Shown one piece after another: positions 22,214-30,718 of a DNA stretch of 64,000 bases. Position numbers and translations under genes: made by a program. The DNA lies in NCBI GenBank assembly GCA_945897955.1, contig CAMDGQ010000006.1, positions 1-64,000 of the forward strand. Reading direction: 5' to 3'. The stretch's first letter is position 1. Each line of letters starts with the position of its first letter. Source of the stretch: Tepidiphilus sp. J10 (GTDB taxonomy: Bacteria > Pseudomonadota > Gammaproteobacteria > Burkholderiales > Thiobacillaceae). The notes beneath the pieces were generated by a model. That model saw only the letters and a list, made by a program, of their open reading frames with translations. It was not told the origin of the DNA and did not search any database.

Positions 22214-22978
22214 TCAAACCAGAACCCCGAGAAAAACGCCCTGTTCGTGCATCTCTTTGAGCAACGTTTGCGCAAAGCCGAACAAGGCATCCGGCGTCTG
22301 GCCCATTTCCCGCGCCAGCTCGGTGACGGCCTGGCGTCCGCTCAGGCGGGGGTTGTTCTGAATCAGACTGATCAGGCGGGCGCTGGCCGCGTTGAGCAGG
22401 ATGAAGCGGACGTTGAGGTCGGCATCGCGAAAAGCCAGCGTGAACGTCGGTTGCACGGGCGGTTCACTTGGCTTGTAGCGCGGCGACAATCGATGCACCG
22501 GCCAGCGATAGGCCAGTACGCGCAAGACCGGATTGAGCAGCGGCCGCCCCGTCAGAAGATCGCCGGCCGGATCATGCGCCGGCAGATGTGCGTCGCGATT
22601 CGAGGTATCCAGTTCCAGTTCGATCCATTCGTAATGCGCCAATTCGGGCAGGAAGGCGGGCATGTCGTCGGCCGGTTCCCATTCCGTCTGGAGATAGCTC
22701 AGAAACTCCTCCGGAATCTGCCGAAAGTAAGGCGTATGGCTGACGTGGTCGCGAAAGAAGGCCCGCGCCAGCCTGTCCCAGCGCCGCTTGCCCAGAATCC
22801 GGCGGCAGACCGGAAAACAGGACAGCAGAAAACTTTCGACATTGTTGAACAGCAGGCTGTTGTAAACCTTCATGCGCCGCGCCGGCACGCCCTTGGGGCG
22901 GCTGACATTGCGCGGATCGCGGATATGGGCGGTGAACTCGCGCTGGTATTGCTGGAAATCCGGTTGTTGAAAATCCAT
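22214..22978 (-). CDS. hvfC: HvfC-type DUF2063 protein, partner of the DUF692 RiPP enzyme
   Basis: The 254-residue protein has the DUF2063 start (QQYQREFTAHIRDPRN, then YNSLLFNNVESFLLSCFPVCRRILG) and a C-terminal part ending in DALFGFAQTLLKEMHEQGVFLGV. In bufferin and HvfA pathways, DUF2063 proteins form a complex with the DUF692 (MNIO) enzyme and recruit the precursor peptide. It begins 2 nt after the stop of the DUF692 gene, so the two are co-translated. The family is also labelled putative DNA-binding in databases, but the context favours the RiPP role. Confidence 0.85.
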   Translation of the reverse strand: MDFQQPDFQQYQREFTAHIRDPRNVSRPKGVPARRMKVYNSLLFNNVESFLLSCFPVCRRILGKRRWDRLARAFFRDHVSHTPYFRQIPEEFLSYLQTEWEPADDMPAFLPELAHYEWIELELDTSNRDAHLPAHDPAGDLLTGRPLLNPVLRVLAYRWPVHRLSPRYKPSEPPVQPTFTLAFRDADLNVRFILLNAASARLISLIQNNPRLSGRQAVTELAREMGQTPDALFGFAQTLLKEMHEQGVFLGVLV

Positions 22979-22980
22979 GT

Positions 22981-23850
22981 TCAGGCGGCCCGCGCGATGC
23001 TTTGCCGGTGATTCGACTGAATCCGCGCGATACGCGCCACTTCCGGCATCAATTCCTGCAATGGCGGAATGTTGAAATCGCGTTCCAGACAGGTCGGATG
23101 TACGCCCAGCAGGCCGTATGCGGTATCGAGCAATTGCCAGACCGGGTCGATGACCTCGGCGCCGTGGGTGTCGATGATCAGATCCGGCGCTTGCCTGTGG
23201 TGGCCCGCCATGTGCATGTAAACAATGCGCTCGGCCGGTACATCGGCTTGCAACCGGCGCAGGTAATCAACCGGATCGAAGTTGAAGTTCACGCTGTTGA
23301 CGTAGATGTTGTTGACGTCCAGATGCAGCAGGCAGTCGGCCTCGGCCAGCACGGCTTGGATGAAGGTCGGCTCGTCCATCTCGGCGATCGGCGCGGCGAC
23401 GTAATAACTGGCGTTTTCGATGGCGATTTTCTGTTCAAGGATGTCCTGCGCCCGGCGTATGCGGGCAGCGACATGTTTCACCGCCGCCTCGGTCGGCGGA
23501 ATCGGCATCAGGTCGTAGAGATGACCGTGGTCGGAACAGTAGGAAAGGTGTTCGGTGTAGAGCGAAATTCGATGTTCGGCCATGAAGGCCTTGATCTTGC
23601 GCAACAGCACTTCGTCGAGTGGCGTCGGGCCGCCCAGAGAGAGCGACAGGCCATGGCAGACAAAGGGGAAGCGCTCCGTGAACAGGCGCAGATCACGCGC
23701 GTAACGTCCGCCCAGATCGATCCAGTTTTCCGGCGCCAGTTCGAAAAATTCGATGCTTTCGGGAAACCCCGTGTTCAGCGCGGCCTTGAGCTCAGGCAGA
23801 AGGTCGCGCCGAAAACCGAGTCCCGCGCCGGAGAGACGCGGGGTTTTCAT
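22981..23850 (-). CDS. hvfB: HvfB-type multinuclear non-heme iron oxidase (DUF692/MNIO)
   Basis: DUF692 enzymes use two or three iron ions to oxidise cysteines in ribosomally made peptides; HvfB-type members turn the Cys of EGKCG motifs into 5-thiooxazole. The 289-residue product shows the family's metal-ligand segments in order: LAPENWIDLGG, HGLSLSLGG, TEHLSYCSDHGH, AIENASYY, LHLDVNNIYVNSVNF, YMHMAGH and IDTHG. I start at the ATG at 23850 (MKTPRLSGAGLGFRRD), where homologues begin; the in-frame extension to 24198 is the antisense-like second frame of hvfA and is not protein-like. The gap to hvfA is 19 nt. Confidence 0.93.
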   Translation of the reverse strand: MKTPRLSGAGLGFRRDLLPELKAALNTGFPESIEFFELAPENWIDLGGRYARDLRLFTERFPFVCHGLSLSLGGPTPLDEVLLRKIKAFMAEHRISLYTEHLSYCSDHGHLYDLMPIPPTEAAVKHVAARIRRAQDILEQKIAIENASYYVAAPIAEMDEPTFIQAVLAEADCLLHLDVNNIYVNSVNFNFDPVDYLRRLQADVPAERIVYMHMAGHHRQAPDLIIDTHGAEVIDPVWQLLDTAYGLLGVHPTCLERDFNIPPLQELMPEVARIARIQSNHRQSIARAA

Positions 23851-23869
23851 GCAGTTGTCCGTTCGGCGA

Positions 23870-24292
23870 TTACTTGCTGGCGCCGCACTTGCCCTGGCCG
23901 CACTTGCCTTCCTTGGCCTTCGCCTTGGCTGCGTCGCCGCACTTGCCTTCCTTGGCCTTGGCCTTGGCTGCATCGCCACACTTGCCTTCGCCGCACTTGC
24001 CTTCCTTGGCTTTCGCCTTGGCGGCATCACCACACTTGCCTTCCTTGGCCTTGGCGGCATCGCCACACTTGCCTTCCTTCGCCTTGGCCTTGGCTGCATC
24101 GCCACACTTGCCTTCGCCGCACTTGGCCTGGCCGCACTTGCCTTCAGGTGCCTTGTCGGCCGCAACCATGTATCCCTTGCCCAGGGTCTGGGCCGCAAAC
24201 GGGTTCTCGGCAGAGAACGCCGGCGCGGAAGTCAACGACAAAGCGATTGCGGAACCCAGAGCCAGGGTCAGAGCGGTTTTTTTCGAAGCCAT
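23870..24292 (-). CDS. hvfA: HvfA-type secreted RiPP precursor with EGKCG repeats
   Basis: The 140-residue precursor has a Sec signal peptide (about 1-28, ending APAFSA), a short linker, and a low-complexity Cys-rich part from residue 50. I count eight EGKCG motifs plus QAKCG and QGKCG, with cysteines at 53, 58, 63, 76, 87, 100, 105, 118, 131 and 136, separated by DAAKAKAK or DAAKAK spacers. In Haemophilus HvfA and Caulobacter bufferins such cysteines become 5-thiooxazole groups that bind copper in the periplasm. AGGAG lies seven bases before the ATG. The repeats also exist at DNA level as 33-39-nt units, so copy number may vary between strains. Confidence 0.92.
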   Translation of the reverse strand: MASKKTALTLALGSAIALSLTSAPAFSAENPFAAQTLGKGYMVAADKAPEGKCGQAKCGEGKCGDAAKAKAKEGKCGDAAKAKEGKCGDAAKAKAKEGKCGEGKCGDAAKAKAKEGKCGDAAKAKAKEGKCGQGKCGASK

Positions 24293-24505
24293 GTTGTATC
24301 TCCTGAATATTCAAAATTTGAAATTGTTTGCACTGGCGGATCTGCTTTGCCCAGCCTGGAAAAGCCAAGTTCGGCAGCGGAAAGAACAAGCAAATGCGGA
24401 CTCGTTTTTCCTGCATAACCAATGAGTTTTCATCGGTCGCGGCAATCTATGCGGAGTTCTTCAAAACAGCAAGTTCTTTATAAAAGTCAACAAGATAGCC
24501 AACTC

Positions 24506-24535
24506 TTGAATTGAATTTTTTCGGGTCAATATAGG
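24506..24535 (+). promoter_or_regulatory. Candidate promoter of hsp20
   Basis: TTGAAT (24506-24511) and TATAGG (24530-24535) are separated by 18 nt, about 50 nt before the start codon. The -35 overlaps CTTGAA, which also begins the sigma-32 consensus, but no CCCCAT -10 follows, so heat-shock sigma control is not clearly supported. Confidence 0.45.
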
Positions 24536-24585
24536 TATTGCCAGCCGGATGGATTTCCGGTTTTCCTCACAGAAAGGAGCAAATC

Positions 24586-25020
24586 ATGAGCAACATTGTC
24601 AGGCGCGAACCCTTCGCACTCGATGACATGCTGGATGATCTGTTCAAGGGCTATTTCGTGCGTCCGATGCGTTTTGCGGGAGAAATGCCCGAGATGCGGA
24701 TGATCAGGATGGATGTGAAGGAAGGCGACAAGGATTACATGCTGCATGCCGAGTTGCCGGGCGTCGGCAAGGACGATATTCATGTCACGCTGGAAGGCAA
24801 CACGGTTGCGGTCAGCGCCGAAGTCAAGAAAAACAGCGAAGAGAAGGAAGGCGACAAGGTGCTGCGCAGCGAGCGCTATTACGGCAAGGTCTATCGCAGT
24901 CTCGCGCTGGGCCAGGAGGTGGACGAAACCGGCGCGCGGGCGAAATTCGAGAACGGCGTGCTTGAATTGGTGCTGCCGAAGAAAGCCGCGACCGCCGCCG
25001 TGAAGTTGGCCATTGAATGA
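24586..25020 (+). CDS. Hsp20/alpha-crystallin small heat-shock protein
   Basis: Small heat-shock proteins hold unfolding proteins in large oligomers until other chaperones act. The 144-residue product has a short N-arm (LDDMLDDLFKGYFVRPM), an alpha-crystallin domain (about 45-130) with ELPGVGKDDIHVTLEGNTV and the conserved FENGVLELVLPKK, and a short C-terminal tail. AGGAG lies seven bases before the ATG at 24586. It is divergent from hvfA and ends at a strong terminator, so it is monocistronic. Confidence 0.94.
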   Translation: MSNIVRREPFALDDMLDDLFKGYFVRPMRFAGEMPEMRMIRMDVKEGDKDYMLHAELPGVGKDDIHVTLEGNTVAVSAEVKKNSEEKEGDKVLRSERYYGKVYRSLALGQEVDETGARAKFENGVLELVLPKKAATAAVKLAIE

Positions 25021-25036
25021 ACCTTGCATTGGGTAA

Positions 25037-26011
<975 letters not shown>

Positions 26012-26114
26012 GCAATAATCGCAAGCGGCCACTTCGTTGTGCGTTCCCTCACCACGGGCCGCCGATGCATCTGCTATGCTCCCAAAACTCCTAAAAAATT
26101 CATGGTGAGGTTGC

Positions 26115-27242
26115 GTGTTTTCCTTTTTTCGCAAAGAAAAGCCTGATGACTTTCTTGCTTTCCTGAAGGAAGGACAGGATCCGTTCGGCCCCGGCCCATC
26201 CTACTCGGCCGCCAAGCAACCGGCCGAAGATGCCAGCGGCGGAATTGAAGTCCAGGAAGCGCTGGGCGGGCTGCCGCCGGAACTGGAAGAAGCTGCCGTT
26301 CTGTACGCCAACGGCAAGATCGGCGAAACCGCCACATTGCTCAATCGTTACCTGCTGGATCATCGCGACAACCATGACCCCCTGCCCTGGTACATGTTGT
26401 TTGATCTTTACGAAGTCAGCGACCAGTCGGCGCCATTTGAAGATGCGGCGGTTGATTTCGCGGTCAAATTCGAGCGTTCGCCCCCAACCTGGACGCCACA
26501 TGACAAGCCCAAGACCAACAACCAGCCTGCGCCGCTGATGACTTACGGCGAGAAGTACGGCAGCCTGGAACGCGTCCGGCAAAGCCGTTTCTTCCAGGAA
26601 GCCGGTCTGGCCTCCTATGTACGGCTCGATGTCTCCAAGACGCTGGCCCCGGATGAAGAAACCGCGCGCGCAATCCTGAGCGACATTCTCCGCCTGCATG
26701 AAATGCTCAAACCCGTCGAGCTGATCGGCGGACCGGGATTCGCGGTCAGGCTGGATGCCGCCCGCCAGGGCGAGCGCCTGACAGAATCGGGCTGGTTTCT
26801 CTACCTCGCGGTATTGCAGATCCTTGGCCGTGAAGAGGATTTCGACAATGCGGCGGTGGACTACGCCACCTTGTTCGAGGTTTCCCCTCCCTCCTATTCG
26901 CAACCGCGTCCGTTGCCGATCAAGAACGGAGTGCAGAAAAAGCAGGTCTCCCAATCACCGGAAGCGTGTTTCAAGCTGGTCGGCCAGATCGGCCCCGGCA
27001 CCGAGATGCAATTCCAGGATCTCAAGCAATTCGCGCAAGGCCGCAAGCAGATTGAAATCGACCTGAGCCAGGTTTCCCGAATCGACTTTTCCGTGGTCGG
27101 ACTGCTGCTGGAAACCCTGATCGGCATTTCCGGCGCTGGCGGCAAGATTCTGTTCAAGGAAGGCAACGAACTGGTCAACACATTGCTGCACATCGTCGGC
27201 GCCAGCCAGTTCGCCGCAGTTCTGGGCCGCACCCGCGCCTAG
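26115..27242 (+). CDS. STAS-domain protein of unknown role
   Basis: The 375-residue protein has no signal peptide. Its last 90 or so residues (FKLVGQIGPGTEMQFQDLKQ, then IEIDLSQVSRIDFSVVGLLL and ILFKEGNELVNTLLHIVGAS) form a STAS domain like those of anti-sigma-factor antagonists. The first 270 residues look helical and TPR-like, with two similar blocks around WYMLFDLYEV and FLYLAVLQIL. Such proteins are common in Betaproteobacteria and usually lack an assigned function. GTG is the likely start, with GAGG four bases before it. It precedes hslV by 30 nt. Confidence 0.75.
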   Translation: MFSFFRKEKPDDFLAFLKEGQDPFGPGPSYSAAKQPAEDASGGIEVQEALGGLPPELEEAAVLYANGKIGETATLLNRYLLDHRDNHDPLPWYMLFDLYEVSDQSAPFEDAAVDFAVKFERSPPTWTPHDKPKTNNQPAPLMTYGEKYGSLERVRQSRFFQEAGLASYVRLDVSKTLAPDEETARAILSDILRLHEMLKPVELIGGPGFAVRLDAARQGERLTESGWFLYLAVLQILGREEDFDNAAVDYATLFEVSPPSYSQPRPLPIKNGVQKKQVSQSPEACFKLVGQIGPGTEMQFQDLKQFAQGRKQIEIDLSQVSRIDFSVVGLLLETLIGISGAGGKILFKEGNELVNTLLHIVGASQFAAVLGRTRA

Positions 27243-27272
27243 CGCTTCCCTTCTCTTTCCGGCACCACGCGC

Positions 27273-27827
27273 ATGGAACAATTTCACGGCACCACCATAC
27301 TTTCGGTTCGGCGCGGAGAATCCGTCGCCATGGGCGGCGACGGCCAGGTCACGCTGGGCAACATCGTCATCAAGGCCAGCGCCCGCAAGATCCGCCGCAT
27401 CTATCAGGAACGCATTCTGGCCGGATTCGCCGGCGGCACGGCGGATGCATTCACTCTGTTCGAGCGGTTCGAAGCCAAGCTGGAAAAACATCAGGGACAT
27501 CTGGTCCGCAGCGCCGTGGAACTCGCCAAGGACTGGCGCACCGACCGCATCCTGCGCCGCCTCGAAGCCATGCTGGCGGTGGCCGACAACAGCAGCACGC
27601 TGATCATCACCGGCGCCGGTGACGTGCTGGAGCCCGAGCAGGGCATCGCCGCCATCGGCAGCGGCGGCGCCTATGCGCAATCGGCAGCGCGTGCGCTGCT
27701 GGAGCATAGCGACCTGGACCCCGAGCGCATCGTGCGTGAATCCATCGGCATCGCCGCCGACATCTGCATCTACACCAATCGCAACATCCTGATCGAAACC
27801 CTGCCCGCCCGTCCGGGCGCGCAATAG
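27273..27827 (+). CDS. hslV: HslV, protease subunit of the HslUV complex
   Basis: HslV is the proteasome-like threonine peptidase that works with the HslU unfoldase. The 184-residue product begins [15 protein letters not shown]; removal of the leader exposes the first Thr of TTIL as the nucleophile. [45 protein letters not shown] and GAAYAQ-like [15 protein letters not shown] are family hallmarks. Length is normal. hslU, normally adjacent, is not here: a PLP lyase follows instead. Confidence 0.96.
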   Translation: MEQFHGTTILSVRRGESVAMGGDGQVTLGNIVIKASARKIRRIYQERILAGFAGGTADAFTLFERFEAKLEKHQGHLVRSAVELAKDWRTDRILRRLEAMLAVADNSSTLIITGAGDVLEPEQGIAAIGSGGAYAQSAARALLEHSDLDPERIVRESIGIAADICIYTNRNILIETLPARPGAQ

Positions 27828-27856
27828 GCGGGCTCTGGCGCGCGCCAGGCAGCAGG

Positions 27857-29026
27857 ATGGACTTCGATCTCCCGATTCCGCGCGACGGCACCGACTCGAT
27901 CAAGCATGACGGCCGCGCCGACTATTTCGGCACTGCGGATGTCTTGCCGCTGTGGGTGGCCGACATGGACTTCGCCGCGCCGGAAGCAATCACCCAGGCC
28001 CTGCTGCTGCGAGCAGCGCACCCGATATATGGCTACAGCCGCCACCCCGAAGCACTCTTCGAAGCCCTGATCGGCTGGATGTGGCAGCGGCACGGCTGGC
28101 GGATCGAACGTGACTGGATTCTGATCACTCCCGGCGTCGTCCCCTCGCTGCATGCCGCAGTGCTGGCCTTTGCTGCCGCCGGCGAGGGCGTCATCGTGCA
28201 GCCGCCGGTCTATTTTCCGTTTTTCTCCGCCGCAACCGCGACCGGGCGCCGGCTGATAGAAAACCCGTTGCGGCTGATCGAGGGCCGCTATCAAATCGAC
28301 TTCGCGCATCTGGAGCGCTGCGCCAGCGAGTCGGATGCCCGTCTGCTCCTGTTGTGTTCGCCGCACAACCCGGTCGGCCGGGTATGGACGCAAACCGAAC
28401 TGGTGCAGGTGCTGGAAATCGCCGAACGCCATGATCTGATCGTGCTGTCCGACGAAATCCACCATGACCTGATCTACCCCGGCCAGCGCCATCATGTGCT
28501 GGCGAAACTGGCGGCCGATCCAGCCCGCGTGGTTACCGCCGTCGCGCCGAGCAAGACCTTCAACATTCCAGGCCTGGGCATGTCCGCCCTGATCGTGCCG
28601 GACCCCGGCCGCCGTGCCGCGTTGAGTCACGCATTCGACCTGCTGCACGCCGGCAACTACAACCCGTTCAGCAGCGCCGCCTTCACCGCCGGTTACCGCG
28701 AAGGCGCTGCCTGGCTGGATGCGCTCATGGCCTATCTGGCGCAGACCCGCGACTACGCCATCGCCTTTGCGCGCGAACGCCTGCCCGGCATCCGCGTCAT
28801 CGAGCCGGAAGGCACCTATCTGCTCTGGCTGGATTGCCGTGATTTGTGCGCGGCACGCGGCTGGGATGACGGGTCTTTGAAACGCTTTTGCGTCGAACAG
28901 GCGAAAGTCGGCATGAACCCCGGCACCGTGTTCGGCACCGGCGGTTCCGGTTTCATGCGGATGAATATCGGCGCTCCGAGAGCAGTGATCGAAACCGCTT
29001 TGCTGCGATTGGCAGCGGCGCTGTGA
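27857..29026 (+). CDS. MalY/PatB-type PLP-dependent cystathionine beta-lyase/aminotransferase
   Basis: The 389-residue fold-type I PLP enzyme begins with the MalY/PatB signature (DSIKHDGRADYFGTADVLPLWVADMDFAAPEAI). It has the PLP-binding SDEIHHDLIYPGQRHH and the Schiff-base lysine in VAPSKTFNIPGLGMS. Family members split C-S bonds of cystathionine or other cysteine conjugates, releasing pyruvate, ammonia and a thiol. The usual substrate of this copy is not deducible from position; it lies 29 nt after hslV and before the flagellar operon. Confidence 0.9.
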   Translation: MDFDLPIPRDGTDSIKHDGRADYFGTADVLPLWVADMDFAAPEAITQALLLRAAHPIYGYSRHPEALFEALIGWMWQRHGWRIERDWILITPGVVPSLHAAVLAFAAAGEGVIVQPPVYFPFFSAATATGRRLIENPLRLIEGRYQIDFAHLERCASESDARLLLLCSPHNPVGRVWTQTELVQVLEIAERHDLIVLSDEIHHDLIYPGQRHHVLAKLAADPARVVTAVAPSKTFNIPGLGMSALIVPDPGRRAALSHAFDLLHAGNYNPFSSAAFTAGYREGAAWLDALMAYLAQTRDYAIAFARERLPGIRVIEPEGTYLLWLDCRDLCAARGWDDGSLKRFCVEQAKVGMNPGTVFGTGGSGFMRMNIGAPRAVIETALLRLAAAL

Positions 29027-29151
29027 AACCTGTTGGGCGTAAGCTAAAGACCGGCGGCAGATCTTGCCGCTCCAGGCGAAGCTTGCCGGCAAGGTCTTGC
29101 CGATTCCTGACCAGGCTCGGTAAATCAATGGGTTGAGGGTGAATCCAGGGC

Positions 29152-29167
29152 TGGCATGCGGCTTGCT
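29152..29167 (+). promoter_or_regulatory. Sigma-54 promoter of the flgB operon
   Basis: TGGCATGCGGCTTGCT matches the sigma-54 consensus TGGCACGNNNNTTGCW at all but one position, with the obligatory GG-N10-GC spacing. The GC is at 29165-29166, so transcription should start near 29178, only about 4 nt before the flgB ATG. Confidence 0.65.
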
Positions 29168-29181
29168 GAATAAGCCACACC

Positions 29182-29589
29182 ATGCTCAACAAAATCGACA
29201 ACGAAGTTGCTTTCGTCAAATCCGCCCTCAATCTGCGCGCGCAGCGCCAGGAAATTTTGGCGGGCAACATCGCAAACTCGGATACCCCCAATTTCAAGGC
29301 GCGCGATCTGGACTTTACGGCCGCCTTGAAGAACGCCATGGGCAGCGCCGGCGGCGCCTTGAAACTGGCCCGTACCGATCGCGCGCATATCCCCGGCGGC
29401 GGCTCGGCAACACTTGACGGCCACCTCAAATACCGCTCCAGCGTGCAACCCAGTCTGGACGGCAACACCGTCGATCCCGATGTCGAGCGGGCGCATTTCA
29501 CCGAAAACTCGCTGCACTACCAGTTCCTGCTCGATCGCGCCGCGTCATCGTTCAAGACGATGGGCCAGGCGCTCGGGTCCAACCAATAA
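29182..29589 (+). CDS. flgB: Flagellar basal-body rod protein FlgB
   Basis: FlgB is the most proximal rod component. The 135-residue product begins MLNKIDNEVAFVKSALNLRA and carries the family motif LAGNIANSDTPNFKARDLDF. The C-terminal HYQFLLDRAASSFKTMGQAL helix completes the rod-protein pair of terminal helices. There is no Shine-Dalgarno sequence before the ATG, and the predicted transcript start is just upstream. It is the first gene of an uninterrupted flgB-L run; flgA, flgM and flgN are not upstream as they often are. Confidence 0.96.
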   Translation: MLNKIDNEVAFVKSALNLRAQRQEILAGNIANSDTPNFKARDLDFTAALKNAMGSAGGALKLARTDRAHIPGGGSATLDGHLKYRSSVQPSLDGNTVDPDVERAHFTENSLHYQFLLDRAASSFKTMGQALGSNQ

Positions 29590-29603
29590 ACCGGGTCGCG
29601 TCC

Positions 29604-30017
29604 ATGTCGCTTACCAACGTGTTTCAGATCGCCGCCTCAGCGCTGACCGCGCAATCGATGCGCCTGAACGCCGTCGCCTCGAATCTGGCCAATGCCGATT
29701 CCGCGCACGCTTCCACCGGCGAAGGCTACAAGGCCAAGCAGGTCATGTTCCAGGCGATTGCCACCAACAAGGCAGCGCCCTGGGCGCAAGGCGTGCGGAT
29801 GACCGAAGTGGTCGAGGACAAATCGCCGCCGCGCATGGTTTACGACCCGAAGCACCCCCTCGCCGATGGCAAGGGCTATGTCGCCTACCCCAACGTGGAT
29901 GCGGTGGAAGAGATGGTCAACATGATCTCCGCCTCGCGTTCCTATCAAACCAACGCCGAAGTGATGGCCACCACCAAGTCGCTGATGCAGCGCACTTTGG
30001 CCGTCGCCGCCAGTTAG
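29604..30017 (+). CDS. flgC: Flagellar basal-body rod protein FlgC
   Basis: FlgC is a proximal rod protein. The 137-residue product shows the N-terminal rod helix and motif NVFQIAASALTAQSMRLNAV, SNLANADSA, then VAYPNVDAVEEMVNMISASRSYQTNAEVM at the C-terminal side, where the terminal helix packs against that of neighbouring rod proteins. It follows flgB by 14 nt and precedes flgD by 11 nt. Confidence 0.97.
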   Translation: MSLTNVFQIAASALTAQSMRLNAVASNLANADSAHASTGEGYKAKQVMFQAIATNKAAPWAQGVRMTEVVEDKSPPRMVYDPKHPLADGKGYVAYPNVDAVEEMVNMISASRSYQTNAEVMATTKSLMQRTLAVAAS

Positions 30018-30028
30018 GAGCGCTAATC

Positions 30029-30706
30029 ATGGCAATCACCGCCGTACAGAACGAATCCGCTGCGAGCATCTTCGCCGGCCTCAATGCAACCGCTACGGGC
30101 ACCACCGGCAACTCGACAAGCGAGTTGTCCGACCGTTTCCTCAAGTTGCTGGTCACGCAGCTCAGGAACCAGGATCCGATGAACCCGATGGAAAACGCCG
30201 AGCTGACCACTCAGCTTGCCCAGATGTCCACGGTGGAAGGCGTCAACAAACTGAACAGCACGCTGGATGGTCTGGTCTCCCAGTTCAAGTCGAATCAGGT
30301 CATGCAGGGCGCGGCGCTGGTCGGCCATCAGGTTCTCGCCGAAGGCGACGCGCTGACCCTCGGCGCGGCTGGCGCGGCGGGCGGCATCGGCCTGGATGCG
30401 GCGGTGGACAGCCTGCGGGTCGATATCGTTGACGGCAATGGCGCCACGGTCCGGTCGCTTGACCTGGGCAAGCAGGACGCCGGCCTGGTTCGCTTCGTCT
30501 GGGATGGCCGCGACAACGCCGGAGCCAGCCTGGCCGAGGGCGACTACACCTTCAATGTCGAAGCCAACGCGGCGGGAACAAGGGTGGCCGCAACCAGTTA
30601 TGCGCTGGGCAATGTGCTCAGTGTTTCGCTCAACGCCAACGACATGGACGTGGAGGTTTCCGGACTTGGCGCGCGCGGACTCGATCAAATACGGCAAATT
30701 TTCTAA
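30029..30706 (+). CDS. flgD: Flagellar hook-capping protein FlgD
   Basis: FlgD forms the cap under which FlgE hook subunits polymerise. The 225-residue product has the conserved N-terminal FLKLLVTQLRNQDPMNPMEN and LTTQLAQMSTVEGVNKLN, followed by a FlgD tudor-like and Ig-like region (GNGATVRSLDLGKQDAGLVRFVWDGRDNAG). GGAG lies seven bases before the ATG at 30029; the open frame extending further upstream is a shadow of flgB and flgC. Confidence 0.95.
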   Translation: MAITAVQNESAASIFAGLNATATGTTGNSTSELSDRFLKLLVTQLRNQDPMNPMENAELTTQLAQMSTVEGVNKLNSTLDGLVSQFKSNQVMQGAALVGHQVLAEGDALTLGAAGAAGGIGLDAAVDSLRVDIVDGNGATVRSLDLGKQDAGLVRFVWDGRDNAGASLAEGDYTFNVEANAAGTRVAATSYALGNVLSVSLNANDMDVEVSGLGARGLDQIRQIF

Positions 30707-30718
30707 GGAGCGGATGAC

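Noticed and set aside
23870-24170. CRISPR-like array of regular repeats
   Set aside because: The repeats are in-frame codons of the hvfA precursor (EGKCG plus Ala-Lys spacers), with no unique spacers and no cas genes.
23851-24198. N-terminal extension of the DUF692 protein through an Arg/Ala/Ser repeat frame
   Set aside because: It is the second reading frame of hvfA on the same strand. Homologues start at the Met at 23850 and the extension has no protein-like composition.
24500-24540. Sigma-32 heat-shock promoter for hsp20
   Set aside because: A CTTGAA -35 is present, but the CCCCAT -10 is not at the required distance; a sigma-70-like reading fits better.
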